A DNA stretch of 64,000 nt from Paenibacillus sp. RC67 (GTDB lineage: Bacteria > Bacillota > Bacilli > Paenibacillales > NBRC-103111): contig NZ_CP125098.1 in the NCBI RefSeq assembly GCF_030020805.1, positions 6,533,501 through 6,597,500 on the forward strand. Reading direction: 5' to 3'. Position 1 is the stretch's first letter. Each line of letters opens with the position of its first letter. A program made the translations under genes and the position numbers. Shown here piece by piece: positions 52,086 through 60,913 of this stretch. The notes beneath the pieces are model-generated. The model was not told where the DNA came from and did no database searches. It worked only from the letters and a program-made list of their open reading frames with translations.

Positions 52086-53484
52086 TTGATTCCGTACCTA
52101 CTTTGGAAGGAAGATCTTGACTGTCGTTCCCAATCCTTCTTGACTTTTTATTAGTAAATGCCCTCCATGCAGCTTTACAATTTGCTCTGATATCGATAAT
52201 CCGAGACCACTTCCTGCGACATGATTGTTTCCCTGGTAAAATTTTTTTAAGGACTTGAGCCATATCCTCCTCTGCAATTCCCCAGCCTGTATCCTCTACA
52301 GTAATTACAACGTGGTTGTCATCCGAGTGTGCGTAAAGCTTAATGCTGCCGTTGGGATCCGTAAATTTAAGTGCGTTATCTAAAAGGTTAATGAGCACCT
52401 GCTTTAGCCTATTCTCGTCCGCTTGTATAACAGGGAGCGTATCGTCAGCATCCACCCTCAGCGTTATACTCTGTCGAGCAGCTCTTGGTGCCAACTGCTT
52501 ACCAATATGATGAATGAATTCTGCAATAGACAGCGGGGAACAGCTTAAAGTCATTCGTTCGTTATCCAATTTCGAAAAATCAAGTAATTCATCCACCATA
52601 TCAGTTAGCCGGTCTGTTTCCGTTTCGATGATTTCAAGACCGTCTTTTAACAGAAGATTGCTGCTGTGCTCCCTACTCGATATTAGGGTTACGACCCAGC
52701 CTTTAATCGATGTTAACGGAGTGCGAAGCTCATGAGAGACCGATGAAATAAACTCATTTTTGAGCTGTTCGTTGAGCCGTATCTTGGCTGCCATCGTATT
52801 GAACGTATCAGCTAAAGATCCCAGCTCATCTTGATATCTTTTCTTGGCTGTTACGGAAAAATCACCTTCCGCCATTCTTTCTGCAGCCAGCTTAAGCTCC
52901 GTAATGGAGCTAGTAATAGTTCTGGACAGGAAGATGCCGAGAACGGTCACTATCGCAACAACCGCGAGGCCTACTGTAATAAAGAGAGCATAAATGCGGT
53001 TAATGGTTTCCATGGTTTCGGTTAGAGAAGTCACGAACCTAACGACTCCTACGGTAACATCCTTAGCTCGTAATGGATAAGATACCGCCAGAATATCCTC
53101 ATGTGTGGATAATTCTTCTCCCCTCCATACTCCGATGTTCCCGCCGCGCGCCTCCTGCACATCTTGATAAGCGATCATATTCTTACCTAAGGTTTGACCC
53201 GTAGAGTCTTGAAGAAGTTGTCCAGAAGAACTTATTATCTGTACCTGTGCCGCGGAATTTTGAGCAAATCCTTTCAGTAATCGTTCGGATTGTTCCTGTA
53301 AATCTTCCTCAGCAAAATATTGTTGAAAAAATGAAGCGGATAAATCTGCTTGATTCATCAGAATGCGTTCAATGTTGTTATAATAATAATATTTCACGGA
53401 AACCATTAGAAAAATTTCCAGAATGCATACTGTAATGAAAATAACAATGAGGTAGCTTCCTACTAATCTTTTTTGAATACCCAA
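52069..53484 (-). CDS. Sensor histidine kinase, frameshifted near the end
   Basis: Membrane helix 1 (about 10-32), 110-residue extracellular sensor, helix 2 (about 165-187), HAMP, HisKA with SSVSHELRTPLTSIKGW, and HATPase with N box NLLDNALKF and DTGWGIAEED. After that the frame slips: removing one A of the run at 52242-52248 restores FYQGNNHVAGSGLGLSISEQ and a normal end at 52098 (G2 box intact). As written, the protein lacks the G2 box and would be inactive. TTG start at 53484, 4 bases after the response regulator stop. Mutation or read error. Confidence 0.85.
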   Translation of the reverse strand: MGIQKRLVGSYLIVIFITVCILEIFLMVSVKYYYYNNIERILMNQADLSASFFQQYFAEEDLQEQSERLLKGFAQNSAAQVQIISSSGQLLQDSTGQTLGKNMIAYQDVQEARGGNIGVWRGEELSTHEDILAVSYPLRAKDVTVGVVRFVTSLTETMETINRIYALFITVGLAVVAIVTVLGIFLSRTITSSITELKLAAERMAEGDFSVTAKKRYQDELGSLADTFNTMAAKIRLNEQLKNEFISSVSHELRTPLTSIKGWVVTLISSREHSSNLLLKDGLEIIETETDRLTDMVDELLDFSKLDNERMTLSCSPLSIAEFIHHIGKQLAPRAARQSITLRVDADDTLPVIQADENRLKQVLINLLDNALKFTDPNGSIKLYAHSDDNHVVITVEDTGWGIAEEDMAQVLKKILPGKQSCRRKWSRIIDIRANCKAAWRAFTNKKSRRIGNDSQDLPSKVGTESILTFS

Positions 53485-53488
53485 TGAT

Positions 53489-54193
53489 TCAACCGTCCTT
53501 TCGCCAACGGTAGCCAAGTCCCCAAACAGTTTCAATCAACTTTGGTTGAGAGCAGTCGTCCTCTAGCTTTTCTCTTAGTTTGCGAACGTGGACATCCACG
53601 GTTTTGGTATCGCCCACATAATCCTCACCCCAAATCAGGTTCAAAAGCTCATGCCGGGATAAGGCTCTATCCGGATTTTCCAAGAATACTTTAGCCATTT
53701 GATATTCCTTGGGGGTAACTTCAATTAAACAATCCTGTTTAAATAGCTTATTAGAAACAAGGTCAAGAAGGATCGAACCCGACTGAAGTACTTTTCTCTC
53801 ATGCCCCTCCCATTTCCGGGTACGGCGTAATACCGTTCTTATTCTTGCCACGAGCTCTAGTGGGTTAAAGGGTTTGACAATGTAATCATCAGCACCGAGC
53901 TCCAGCCCTTTAATCTTGTCCAAATCCTGCCCACGCGCTGTCAAAAAGACAATCACAATGTCCGAATCAATTTCTCTGAGCTTTCTGCAAAATTCGAAGC
54001 CATCCATATCAGGAAGCATAATATCCAATACAACCACATCAGGTCGATTGGCACCGAGACTCGTCAAAGCCTCCCCTCCTAAACCCGCTTCCGTCACTCT
54101 AAATCCATTTCTGTCCAAATTAATCGCTACAAAGCGTCTAATATTTTCATCGTCCTCCACAATGAGAACCTTATTCCGGTATGAAGTATCCAT
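53489..54193 (-). CDS. OmpR/PhoP family response regulator
   Basis: 234 residues. Receiver domain with VEDDENIRRF, phospho-acceptor Asp in VVVLDIMLPDMDGFEF and Lys in DDYIVKPFNP; C-terminal winged helix with TPKEYQMAKVFLENPDRALS, VDVHVRKLREKL and ETVWGLGYRW. AAGGAG lies 7 bases before the ATG. First coding gene behind the M-box riboswitch; probably acts on the two 27-bp boxes downstream in its own operon. Confidence 0.93.
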   Translation of the reverse strand: MDTSYRNKVLIVEDDENIRRFVAINLDRNGFRVTEAGLGGEALTSLGANRPDVVVLDIMLPDMDGFEFCRKLREIDSDIVIVFLTARGQDLDKIKGLELGADDYIVKPFNPLELVARIRTVLRRTRKWEGHERKVLQSGSILLDLVSNKLFKQDCLIEVTPKEYQMAKVFLENPDRALSRHELLNLIWGEDYVGDTKTVDVHVRKLREKLEDDCSQPKLIETVWGLGYRWRKDG

Positions 54194-54273
54194 AGACTAT
54201 CTCCTTAACCATACTCAATAATCTTTTGATCATTAGTTTCAGTAAATGTAAACATTACGATTTTTTCAATAAA

Positions 54274-54304
54274 ATAAAAAACCCACTAGAAGGTCTAGAG
54301 GGCT
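54274..54304 (-). terminator. Terminator of the M-box expression platform
   Basis: On the minus strand CCCTCTAGA/TCTAGTGGG (wobble included) followed by six T. It lies after the aptamer and 81 bases before the response regulator start, as expected for Mg-induced termination. Confidence 0.8.
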
Positions 54305-54326
54305 TAAGAATGCGCACTAAATACAT

Positions 54327-54497
54327 TCGCTCCCCCTAGTCGAGTTTTAGCACTATACAACGTAAAGAGAATTAACCTTCCCTTAGCCACCTTATGAAAA
54401 GCCTTAATCCGGCAATCCCTGTTCTACCCATTGGCATCTTTCGATGTTTCCGGGCAGTGGCCTGTATTTGTATAGGAGCCTCACCTAACGAGGACAT
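54327..54497 (-). promoter_or_regulatory. M-box (ykoK) magnesium riboswitch
   Basis: The minus strand has all conserved M-box blocks in order: CTCGTTAGGTGAGGCTCC, CCACTGCCCGGAAACATCG, CCAATGGGT, a CCGG-ATTAAGGCTTTTCAT segment, GGTGGCTAAGGGAAGG and TAGTGCTAAAACTCGAC. This RNA folds around several Mg ions and ends transcription when Mg is plentiful. It usually precedes mgtE directly; here it precedes a two-component system whose operon contains mgtE. A covariance search would confirm; motif agreement is very strong. Confidence 0.95.
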
Positions 54498-54512
54498 TTA
54501 ATTTACATTTGA

Positions 54513-54541
54513 ATGTTACTCTCGAAATTATTACCTGTCAA
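54513..54541 (-). promoter_or_regulatory. Promoter of the M-box operon
   Basis: On the minus strand TTGACA (54541-54536), 17-base spacer, TAACAT (54518-54513), about 15-20 bases before the first M-box block. Confidence 0.65.
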
Positions 54542-54613
54542 TAGTAAACAGAGTTTCATTCTGAAGATGTTGTAGGGCCAACTCAGCTACAAATTAATAC
54601 CCATTTCACCTTA

Positions 54614-55903
54614 CTAATCAACGGGTATCTCAATCACCTTATTATATGCTTTCATGTAGTGCATACCTTTTATTAGAAGATATTCTGGCTCCATTGTTGT
54701 ATCAAATAATAAGGTGCGTTCCTTCATTATTCTGCCATTGGTTTGCTGTTTATTATTTTGATTTACTGTTGTTTTTAAAGGCGTTATTTCGTTTTGCGCT
54801 TCTACAGAAACTCCATCCAGCATGACATCATCATCTGTAGCGATCGTAATTTCAACTCCTTGTGAAGTCTTTGATACATTCTTAATCCTTAATTCTTTAC
54901 TATCAAGAGTCAGCGGCTCATCACCAAAGGAAGCTAGTGACAATTTTGCATCTAGTATTTGATATCCAACAAACTCTTTCATGACTAATTCTAGTGAATG
55001 CAGCTGTTTTGGCAATGACTCATAACGAATGTCAAATTTCATGCCAGCAAGTGAAGATTGACTGCCACTTCCCTGTATTGCTACAGGAGTTCCATTAGCC
55101 CTTAATTCTATTCCGCCTAACGGGAAATTTACTCTACTAAAGTTCTCAACATGTACCGTCCCATTGATTAATGTCAAGGTTGGTGTGGCTGTTATCGAAT
55201 TGAATGTTATCGTGCCTTTGTCGACTTTAAACGTCTTATTGATCGACTGTTTAATCTGAGTTTGCATGGCTTTATTGGGATCATAAGGAAAGGATATAGT
55301 TCCTTCTCTTCTTTGACCATTCTGAAGAGATTGCCCGAAGTGTAGCGTTAGTTCTTTCGAAAAAGGACTAACGCTATCAAAAGTCTGCATTCCTTTAATC
55401 TCCGTATGATTTTCATTGATAACTGACGAGCCGCTTCTTATATTGGAATTCGTTAAAAAACCGCTTATTCTTGTAGGACTAAAATAGCCGCTCATAGGGT
55501 CCTCAAGCCCATTGGGATTGGTTAGTGTGTAGTACATAACTAGTTGATTGGCATCCGACAGAATTCCGTTAATGATGAGATCTGTTCCGTCTTCTAGCTT
55601 AGTCTTTTTTTCAACGATTTGTCCCATACCTTCATCATTTAGTTGTTTTAAAGTACCATGAATTAATTCATCGAATCCAAGGAGCTGCTTGCCATAATAG
55701 GCTAAAGCATTATAATTATTTCCGAATATAACTACACCCAATAAGATGACTGCTGCGATCTTCCAACTCGGTGTTATTCGTTTCGTTCTTCTTGGAGCAG
55801 CCGTATTTAACGCACTTCGTAATCTCATTTCTAATTCTTCTGGTGCTGTGATGGACTCCATACGATGCTTCTCTTCCTCTAATCGTTTCTCTACGTTATT
55901 CAT
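54614..55903 (-). CDS. Anti-sigma factor, DUF4179/DUF5643 type
   Basis: 429 residues. A cytosolic N-terminus of about 45 residues binds the sigma factor; one membrane helix (KIAAVILLGVVIFGNNYNAL) is followed by a DUF4179-type stretch (QLLGFDELIHGTLKQLNDEG) and extracellular beta domains including a DUF5643-like C-terminus (LLIKGMHYMKAYNKVIEIPV). The ATG at 55903 overlaps the sigma gene stop by 8 bases; GGGGGG lies about 6 bases upstream. Pairs with the ECF sigma factor for envelope stress. Confidence 0.87.
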   Translation of the reverse strand: MNNVEKRLEEEKHRMESITAPEELEMRLRSALNTAAPRRTKRITPSWKIAAVILLGVVIFGNNYNALAYYGKQLLGFDELIHGTLKQLNDEGMGQIVEKKTKLEDGTDLIINGILSDANQLVMYYTLTNPNGLEDPMSGYFSPTRISGFLTNSNIRSGSSVINENHTEIKGMQTFDSVSPFSKELTLHFGQSLQNGQRREGTISFPYDPNKAMQTQIKQSINKTFKVDKGTITFNSITATPTLTLINGTVHVENFSRVNFPLGGIELRANGTPVAIQGSGSQSSLAGMKFDIRYESLPKQLHSLELVMKEFVGYQILDAKLSLASFGDEPLTLDSKELRIKNVSKTSQGVEITIATDDDVMLDGVSVEAQNEITPLKTTVNQNNKQQTNGRIMKERTLLFDTTMEPEYLLIKGMHYMKAYNKVIEIPVD

Positions 55904-56441
55904 CAACATCCCCCCTATAATATTCTCTTAGCCTTTTCAATCCCTGAAAGATCCTTGATTTCACGGTTCCAATCGATACCTTTGTCATATCCGCTATAGT
56001 TTGGTAATCAAGATCATGAAAATATTTTAACTGGATCGCTTCTTTTTGATCCTCATTTATGTGTATTAATAAAGCTTGGATATCTATTTGTTGATCACTC
56101 CTAATATAAGGATCATTAATCAAATCATGACCTATTTCCCGTTCATTAGCCGTATCCCAATCATCTAGTAAAACCAGCTTTTTTCGCTTTTGCAGCAAGC
56201 TTTTACAACTATTCACCAGAATGGTTTTACTCCAGCTGTAAAAAGCTTCTTCTTTTTTCAGCTGATCGATTTTTTCATAAAGCCTTACAATCATTTCCTC
56301 CATCGCATCCATAGCATCATGCGTATTGCCCATATAGGTGAAAGCAAGCCTATAATAAACATCTTTTTCAGACATAATTAAATGAAGTAATGCATCTTTA
56401 TTCCCTCTTTTCGCTTTTTTCACTAATCGAACTACATTCAT
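55896..56441 (-). CDS. ECF RNA polymerase sigma factor
   Basis: 181 residues from MNVVRLVKKAKRGNKDALLH. Region 2 (YRLAFTYMGNTHDAMDAMEE, YEKIDQLKKEEAFYSWSKTI) and region 4 (LIHINEDQKEAIQLKYFHDL, IADMTKVSIGTVKSRIFQGL) are intact; it resembles the SigV/SigI-like Bacillus group. AGGTGA lies just before the ATG at 56441; upstream codons lack a site. Translationally coupled to its anti-sigma factor. A clear autoregulatory -35/-10 could not be located. Confidence 0.92.
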   Translation of the reverse strand: MNVVRLVKKAKRGNKDALLHLIMSEKDVYYRLAFTYMGNTHDAMDAMEEMIVRLYEKIDQLKKEEAFYSWSKTILVNSCKSLLQKRKKLVLLDDWDTANEREIGHDLINDPYIRSDQQIDIQALLIHINEDQKEAIQLKYFHDLDYQTIADMTKVSIGTVKSRIFQGLKRLREYYRGDVDE

Positions 56442-56645
56442 GCCTTCACCTCTCTCCCCTATATGAGTAATAACTACGGTCAAAAGTTCATTTTCACAAA
56501 AATAAAAGATCAGCTCATCTGTTAGCCGACGATCGCCAAAAATGACGGGATACAGTCAGACTAGCTTATCATATCGGAAGAATAGAAGGCGGCGAATATG
56601 TCAAAACGTTCGTTTTCTTCAAGTAAATGAAAGCCTTTTGTTGCA

Positions 56646-56681
56646 CAAAAAAAGACTCTGACGAATACCCGCCGAATCTTC
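56646..56681 (-). terminator. Terminator after the 62-aa membrane protein
   Basis: On the minus strand AAGATTC/GAGTCTT (one wobble) followed by TTTTTTT. Confidence 0.65.
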
Positions 56682-56693
56682 TTTCACTGAATT

Positions 56694-56882
56694 TTAATGC
56701 TTTTCTCCTTGGTTAGCCTTAGTATCAAGGACACCCGTTTCTCGATACCTTCTATGGATTTTCAATCTTTTTTTCTTTCTTATTCTATTAAACGAGACCA
56801 GAGAAGTAATAATTAACGTTATGGCTACAAAATAGTACCAGTGTTCAATTATAAAAACTAAGGTCAGGACTATTTGCCACAC
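56694..56882 (-). CDS. Small membrane protein (62 aa)
   Basis: One or two hydrophobic segments in the first 30 residues (WQIVLTLVFIIEHWYYFVAI TLIITSLVSF), then a strongly basic tail (NRIRKKKRLKIHRRYRE). GTG start with AGAGGTGA 6 bases upstream and its own terminator support a real gene. Family not recognised. Confidence 0.6.
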   Translation of the reverse strand: MWQIVLTLVFIIEHWYYFVAITLIITSLVSFNRIRKKKRLKIHRRYRETGVLDTKANQGEKH

Positions 56883-56907
56883 GCGTGATCACCTCTTTTA
56901 CACATAG

Positions 56908-57561
56908 CTATCCTCGACTTCTTTGAAGACGCTCTAGGAGATTGTTCCGCACCTCAGGCCATTCTGCGGCCAGAATCGAATAATACGCTGTATCCCTTAT
57001 CCCCCCATCACTAGCAGGGACATGTGCCCTACGGATGCCTTCAAAAGCAGCGCCAAGGCGTTGGATGGCAGTGCGTGAACGCATGTTGCGAGCATCCGTC
57101 TTTAAGGTGACTCTAGTCGTATGCCAAGTTTCAAACGCATGGGTAAGCATCAGAAGCTTACACTCTGTATTGACACCTGTACGCTGAACTGAGGGTGCAT
57201 ACCAAGTACTCCCTATTTCAGCCACTGTTGGTGGGGCCGCATCTGAAGGTGAAGGGCCACTGGCAACGCCTGGCGGCCATGGAGGTGGCCACGAGAAAAC
57301 TTCAAGATCAAGAAATCGCGTGGCTCCGACAATACGACCTGTTTCGATGTGACGAACTACAAATGGCAATGCACGGCCTTTCGCAAAGGACATTAGAGCG
57401 CCGTCTATATAACGTTCTGTATCCTCCGGTCCATTTGGCACATTTGTATAAGTGTAAGTTGACCTATCTTCCGAGGCCGCGGAGCAGAGATCATCGATGC
57501 GGGCAATGGTCATGGGCTCTAGGCAGACTAGACGCCCCCGAAGCGTTACTGGCGTTAGCAT
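56908..57561 (-). CDS. GNAT family acetyltransferase (RimJ/RimL-like)
   Basis: 217 residues with RimL-type features: LRGRLVCLEPMTIARIDDL, PFVVRHIETGRIVGATRFLD, EIGSTWYAPSVQRTGVNTEC and NMRSRTAIQRLGAAFEGIRR. An unusual Pro/Ser/Ala-rich insert (PPPWPPGVASGPSPSDAAPP) lies in the middle. The gene is visibly richer in G+C than its neighbours, suggesting recent acquisition. Ribosome site weak (AGGTTGTG). Confidence 0.85.
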   Translation of the reverse strand: MLTPVTLRGRLVCLEPMTIARIDDLCSAASEDRSTYTYTNVPNGPEDTERYIDGALMSFAKGRALPFVVRHIETGRIVGATRFLDLEVFSWPPPWPPGVASGPSPSDAAPPTVAEIGSTWYAPSVQRTGVNTECKLLMLTHAFETWHTTRVTLKTDARNMRSRTAIQRLGAAFEGIRRAHVPASDGGIRDTAYYSILAAEWPEVRNNLLERLQRSRG

Positions 57562-57618
57562 GATATCACAACCTTTAATTTCAGAATTTTATTATTCGTC
57601 CAGTATGTTAGATGGCAA

Positions 57619-58569
57619 CTAATCATATTTGGCCATAATCTCTGCGAACAGCTGCTTCATATAACCTATCAGCTCCGTAGGTTGCTTCACGGTTACCTCG
57701 TTGCCCAATCCTATGAAAAATCTCGCATAAAAAGCAAGGTCGTTCTGAGGAATTGTGCCTTCCAGCCACCCGGTACCCTCCTCCCGGATATGCAAGTGGG
57801 AACCCAACCATAATACTGCCTCGCACATTTGAACGCCTTTTTTTGGACTCAGCTCCGCATAAAGCTGGGCCGATTCCTTCTCCGTTTGAAAAAACGACTC
57901 CTTATTGCCAAGATGTACATGCCGCAGATCCATAGGCTCTATACCGTTAGTATCATATACCGCCGAATGAATTCGATCACAACGGAATATACGAAAATCT
58001 TTACGAAGAGAGCAATAAGCAGGACAAAACCATAAGCCGTTATTTGAATAAATTCCAATCGGTTGTATTGTTCTTCCCGCCTCACTCCCCTTCGAGCCGT
58101 ATTCGATGCGTAGCACTTTTTGATGAACAGCTGCTTCGAGCAGGATCGACAGATAAGGGGAGTCCTGCTGTCTCGTCGGCGTCACGAAGTCCACCCGATT
58201 TTTCATTTGATCAATACGATCTCGAATGTCCCCAGACATGTGCAAATAAAACTTGTCTAATGCGGAAGCAGACTCTTCTTCGAAAGGTAGAGAGGAATAA
58301 TGACGAAGTGCATGCACCGCAAAAAACATGGCAACAGCCTCTTCTTCAGAAAATGCGATAGGTGGCAAAATTCTTTCCTTTAGCACCTGATAACCACCGT
58401 GAGGACCTACCTCGGAATAAAGCGGGACACCCAGCTCGCTTAGCTCCTGCAAGTCCCTTAGCATCGTTCTTGTAGATACGCCAAACTCCTGGGCAAGCTC
58501 TTTGACCGTAAACTTCCGTTTTCGGTTGACCGTCATCATCAGTTCCAACAAACGTTTCGATTTAGACAT
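57619..58569 (-). CDS. WYL-domain HTH transcriptional regulator (YafY-like)
   Basis: 316 residues. N-terminal HTH (RLLELMMTVNRKRKFTVKEL, VSTRTMLRDLQELSELGVPL), WYL domain about 145-210 (KVLRIEYGSKG, TIQPIGIYSNNGLWFCPAYC) and a C-terminal WCX extension. WYL domains bind small ligands or nucleic-acid signals. Divergent from the MFS gene across a 101-bp region with a GACAACTATTGTC palindrome, so it probably controls that pump. Confidence 0.9.
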   Translation of the reverse strand: MSKSKRLLELMMTVNRKRKFTVKELAQEFGVSTRTMLRDLQELSELGVPLYSEVGPHGGYQVLKERILPPIAFSEEEAVAMFFAVHALRHYSSLPFEEESASALDKFYLHMSGDIRDRIDQMKNRVDFVTPTRQQDSPYLSILLEAAVHQKVLRIEYGSKGSEAGRTIQPIGIYSNNGLWFCPAYCSLRKDFRIFRCDRIHSAVYDTNGIEPMDLRHVHLGNKESFFQTEKESAQLYAELSPKKGVQMCEAVLWLGSHLHIREEGTGWLEGTIPQNDLAFYARFFIGLGNEVTVKQPTELIGYMKQLFAEIMAKYD

Positions 58570-58598
58570 GACATGGCTCCAATTATTTTAAAATTCAC

Positions 58599-58611
58599 GA
58601 CAACTATTGTC
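58599..58611. promoter_or_regulatory. Palindromic operator between WYL and MFS genes
   Basis: GACAACTATTGTC, perfect around the central T at 58605, placed between the two divergent starts. Confidence 0.5.
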
Positions 58612-58670
58612 ACCATTATCCTCTAGAATAGGGTTCAAGATCAAATATAAAAAAGAAAATGGTGAAGAAA

Positions 58671-59861
58671 ATGAGCAAAATTATCATGTTATTTTTTCTA
58701 ATCATGTTCGTTATCGGTACGGATACGTTTCTTATCTCTCCGCTGATTCCGACACTGCAAAGTAGGTTCGGTGTCTCTACCGAAATGGCCGGATGGATGA
58801 TGGGGGCCTACACTTTGGGCTCAGCGGTATTTGCCCTAATCGCCGGACCCTTGTCCGATGGGTGGGATCGAAAAAAAGTGATGCTGGTCGGCCTTACTTG
58901 CTTCGCGATTTCAACATGCTTGTGCGGCTTCGCCGTTGATTTTTGGCCCATGTGCTTGTTCCGTTTTTTGGCGGGAGTAAGCGCTGCATTTACAGCGCCG
59001 CAAGTGTGGGCAGCCATTCCTACCCTGTTTCCCCCAGCCAAAATCAGCAAAGCGCTGGGTGTAGCCTATGCAGGGCTCGCTGTCTCTCAAGCACTCGGCG
59101 TGCCGATCGGAAGCTTGCTGGCTGCAAGCAATTGGTCGCATCCATTCTGGGCCATCGGTATATTTTCTCTGCTGCTGGCGGTTGTAGCCTTTTTCGCGGT
59201 GCCCAGCATGAAACCTCACCAGCTGCAAGACATTAAACCGTCTATATTAAAAAGATACGTTCCTCTGTTAACAAGCGGTAAAGCGCGAGGCACCTTTCTC
59301 GCCTACTTCTTTGTACATTTAGGGAGCAGCGCCGCCTTTGCTTTTCTCGGGAAATGGATGGCGGACCGTTTTCACCTTTCGATTGCTGAAGCAGGATATG
59401 TGATTATCTTTTTGGGACTTGGCAATTTGCTCGGCAGTCTATGCAGTCCTTACGTGATAAAGGCGCTAAATCAGTTCAGGACTATGACGGTGGGAATGCT
59501 CATTATTATTGCAGCATATATCTTATTACCTTATGTTTCGTCGGTTTTTGTAGTCAAAGGGGCTTACTTTTTGATTTTTGCTATCCTCGGCATTCTATTC
59601 CCGCTTATGGTTGGGCTTCTGAACAGTTTAAATCCGACTATCCGCGGAACCATTTCAAGTCTGGCCACATCAACCATGAATGCCGCAACAACGTTAGGAG
59701 CTTGGATGGCTGGCATGCTTTATTCTGTGTTTAATGGTTATTATGCTATAGGTATTTTTACGGGTATCTGCCTGGCGTGCTCGCTGCTTGTATTTATATC
59801 AAGTGGGGTTCTATCAACCCATGCGAAAAAAGCTGAACCAAAGACCGAACCCGTTGCTTAA
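58671..59861 (+). CDS. MFS transporter (multidrug efflux type)
   Basis: 396 residues with 12 helices. LISPLIPTLQSRFGVSTEMA in helix 1, loop 2-3 motif GPLSDGWDRKKVMLVG and a helix-5 motif-C-like GVAYAGLAVSQALGVPIGSL place it in the DHA1 drug/proton antiporter group. The ATG at 58671 is favoured over 58659 because GGTGA lies 5 bases upstream. Closed by a terminator; regulated by the WYL protein by inference. Confidence 0.9.
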   Translation: MSKIIMLFFLIMFVIGTDTFLISPLIPTLQSRFGVSTEMAGWMMGAYTLGSAVFALIAGPLSDGWDRKKVMLVGLTCFAISTCLCGFAVDFWPMCLFRFLAGVSAAFTAPQVWAAIPTLFPPAKISKALGVAYAGLAVSQALGVPIGSLLAASNWSHPFWAIGIFSLLLAVVAFFAVPSMKPHQLQDIKPSILKRYVPLLTSGKARGTFLAYFFVHLGSSAAFAFLGKWMADRFHLSIAEAGYVIIFLGLGNLLGSLCSPYVIKALNQFRTMTVGMLIIIAAYILLPYVSSVFVVKGAYFLIFAILGILFPLMVGLLNSLNPTIRGTISSLATSTMNAATTLGAWMAGMLYSVFNGYYAIGIFTGICLACSLLVFISSGVLSTHAKKAEPKTEPVA

Positions 59862-59935
59862 AGGCAGGATTAAGATAACACGAGTGGAAATTTGGTAAAT
59901 TCGAGCCTGCCGCTATCTTATCTGATCATGAAACA

Positions 59936-59964
59936 AGAGCAGGCTACCACGGAGCCTGCTCGTT
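59936..59964 (+). terminator. Terminator after the MFS gene
   Basis: Stem GAGCAGGC/GCCTGCTC with a weak T tract. Between convergent genes; may also serve the minus strand (TTGTTTC). Confidence 0.55.
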
Positions 59965-60015
59965 AAATATAATGTTCATCCCGATAGCTAAATAAAGCTC
60001 TTTTAATTCTTTTTA

Positions 60016-60501
60016 TTAAGCTGATTTAAGGGATTTATTTCCTCTAACAATCTTCGTAAATAACAAACGAACTATTGGACCCATGATAATCAATTGTAAA
60101 GGAAATGCAAATACAAAATTTCTAGCAAAGATTAAAAGGTAACTTTTAAGATAGGATTCCGTCGTTAATCCATGATTTAAATACGTTGTTACTAGACCAT
60201 AAACCGACATAAAAAACACCATTCCTAGCACCATGCATGTTGACATAGCTATGATAACTAAAGGTTTCTTAGTCTTATCAAACGGTAGTTTAGAAACAAT
60301 CTTATTGGCTATAGGACTAACGACAAGCAACTCTATTGTGACTGCAATAAAGAGCGTAATTATAAACTGAATAATTCCTTTCTTGAGCGTTAAAACGCTA
60401 AACAAATCATTGATAAATAAGTTATAGAAAGTCATAACTATAACCATCCCAAAGCACATCATCAATCCAAAATAAATACCTTCTTTTTTAGTTGTAGGCA
60501 A
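60016..60501 (-). CDS. DUF2798 membrane protein
   Basis: 161 residues with four helices: GIYFGLMMCFGMVIVMTFYN, FIITLFIAVTIELLVVSPIA, LVIIAMSTCMVLGMVFFMSV and FARNFVFAFPLQLIIMGPIV. The repeated pattern of a charged loop after each helix pair is typical of DUF2798. Function unknown. Confidence 0.8.
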   Translation of the reverse strand: MPTTKKEGIYFGLMMCFGMVIVMTFYNLFINDLFSVLTLKKGIIQFIITLFIAVTIELLVVSPIANKIVSKLPFDKTKKPLVIIAMSTCMVLGMVFFMSVYGLVTTYLNHGLTTESYLKSYLLIFARNFVFAFPLQLIIMGPIVRLLFTKIVRGNKSLKSA

Positions 60502-60628
60502 TTCATTTCATCCCTTCATATCTTTTTTCTTTGTAAGTATAGCTAAACTAAAATTTTCTCATAAGTGAACATTTTGTGATTTTTTATATTTTCCTAATTT
60601 TGTTTAAAACGCATTGCCATAAAATATG

Positions 60629-60668
60629 CACTATATAGTGAAAAATCCCCGATATACGGGGATCTTTA
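60629..60668 (-). terminator. Terminator-like hairpin and adjacent palindrome in a 412-bp gap
   Basis: On the minus strand ATCCCCG-TATAT-CGGGGAT is followed by TTTTCAC. Next to it is the perfect palindrome CACTATATAGTG (60629-60640). The 60502-60913 gap otherwise shows only an 18-codon plus ORF at 60670 with weak support. Confidence 0.5.
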
Positions 60669-60913
60669 CATGAAATCCGTTCAAGGAAAGGTGACTTCCA
60701 CTGAGCAAAACAACAATAAGAAGTAATGTTATAAGAAAGAATATGATAGGATGCAAAATACTGTGTGCAGCCGTGTACATACATAGATACTCTGTATGCT
60801 TCAATTGCACACATAATCAATATTTATAGTATACCGAATACAATATTGAGTGGTTTCAATACTTTTCGTCCGTATAATTCTCTTGCTAAGAACATAAACC
60901 CAAATTTTCTGTA

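Noticed and set aside
52069-52097. Extended C-terminus of the histidine kinase as read
   Set aside because: The last 60 residues of the written frame (IIDIRANCKAAWRAF and on) match nothing in kinases, while the shifted frame gives a normal G2 box and stop; treated as frameshift product.
60670-60726. 18-codon ORF MKSVQGKVTSTEQNNNKK
   Set aside because: Its only ribosome-site-like bases are inside a terminator hairpin; too short to support alone.
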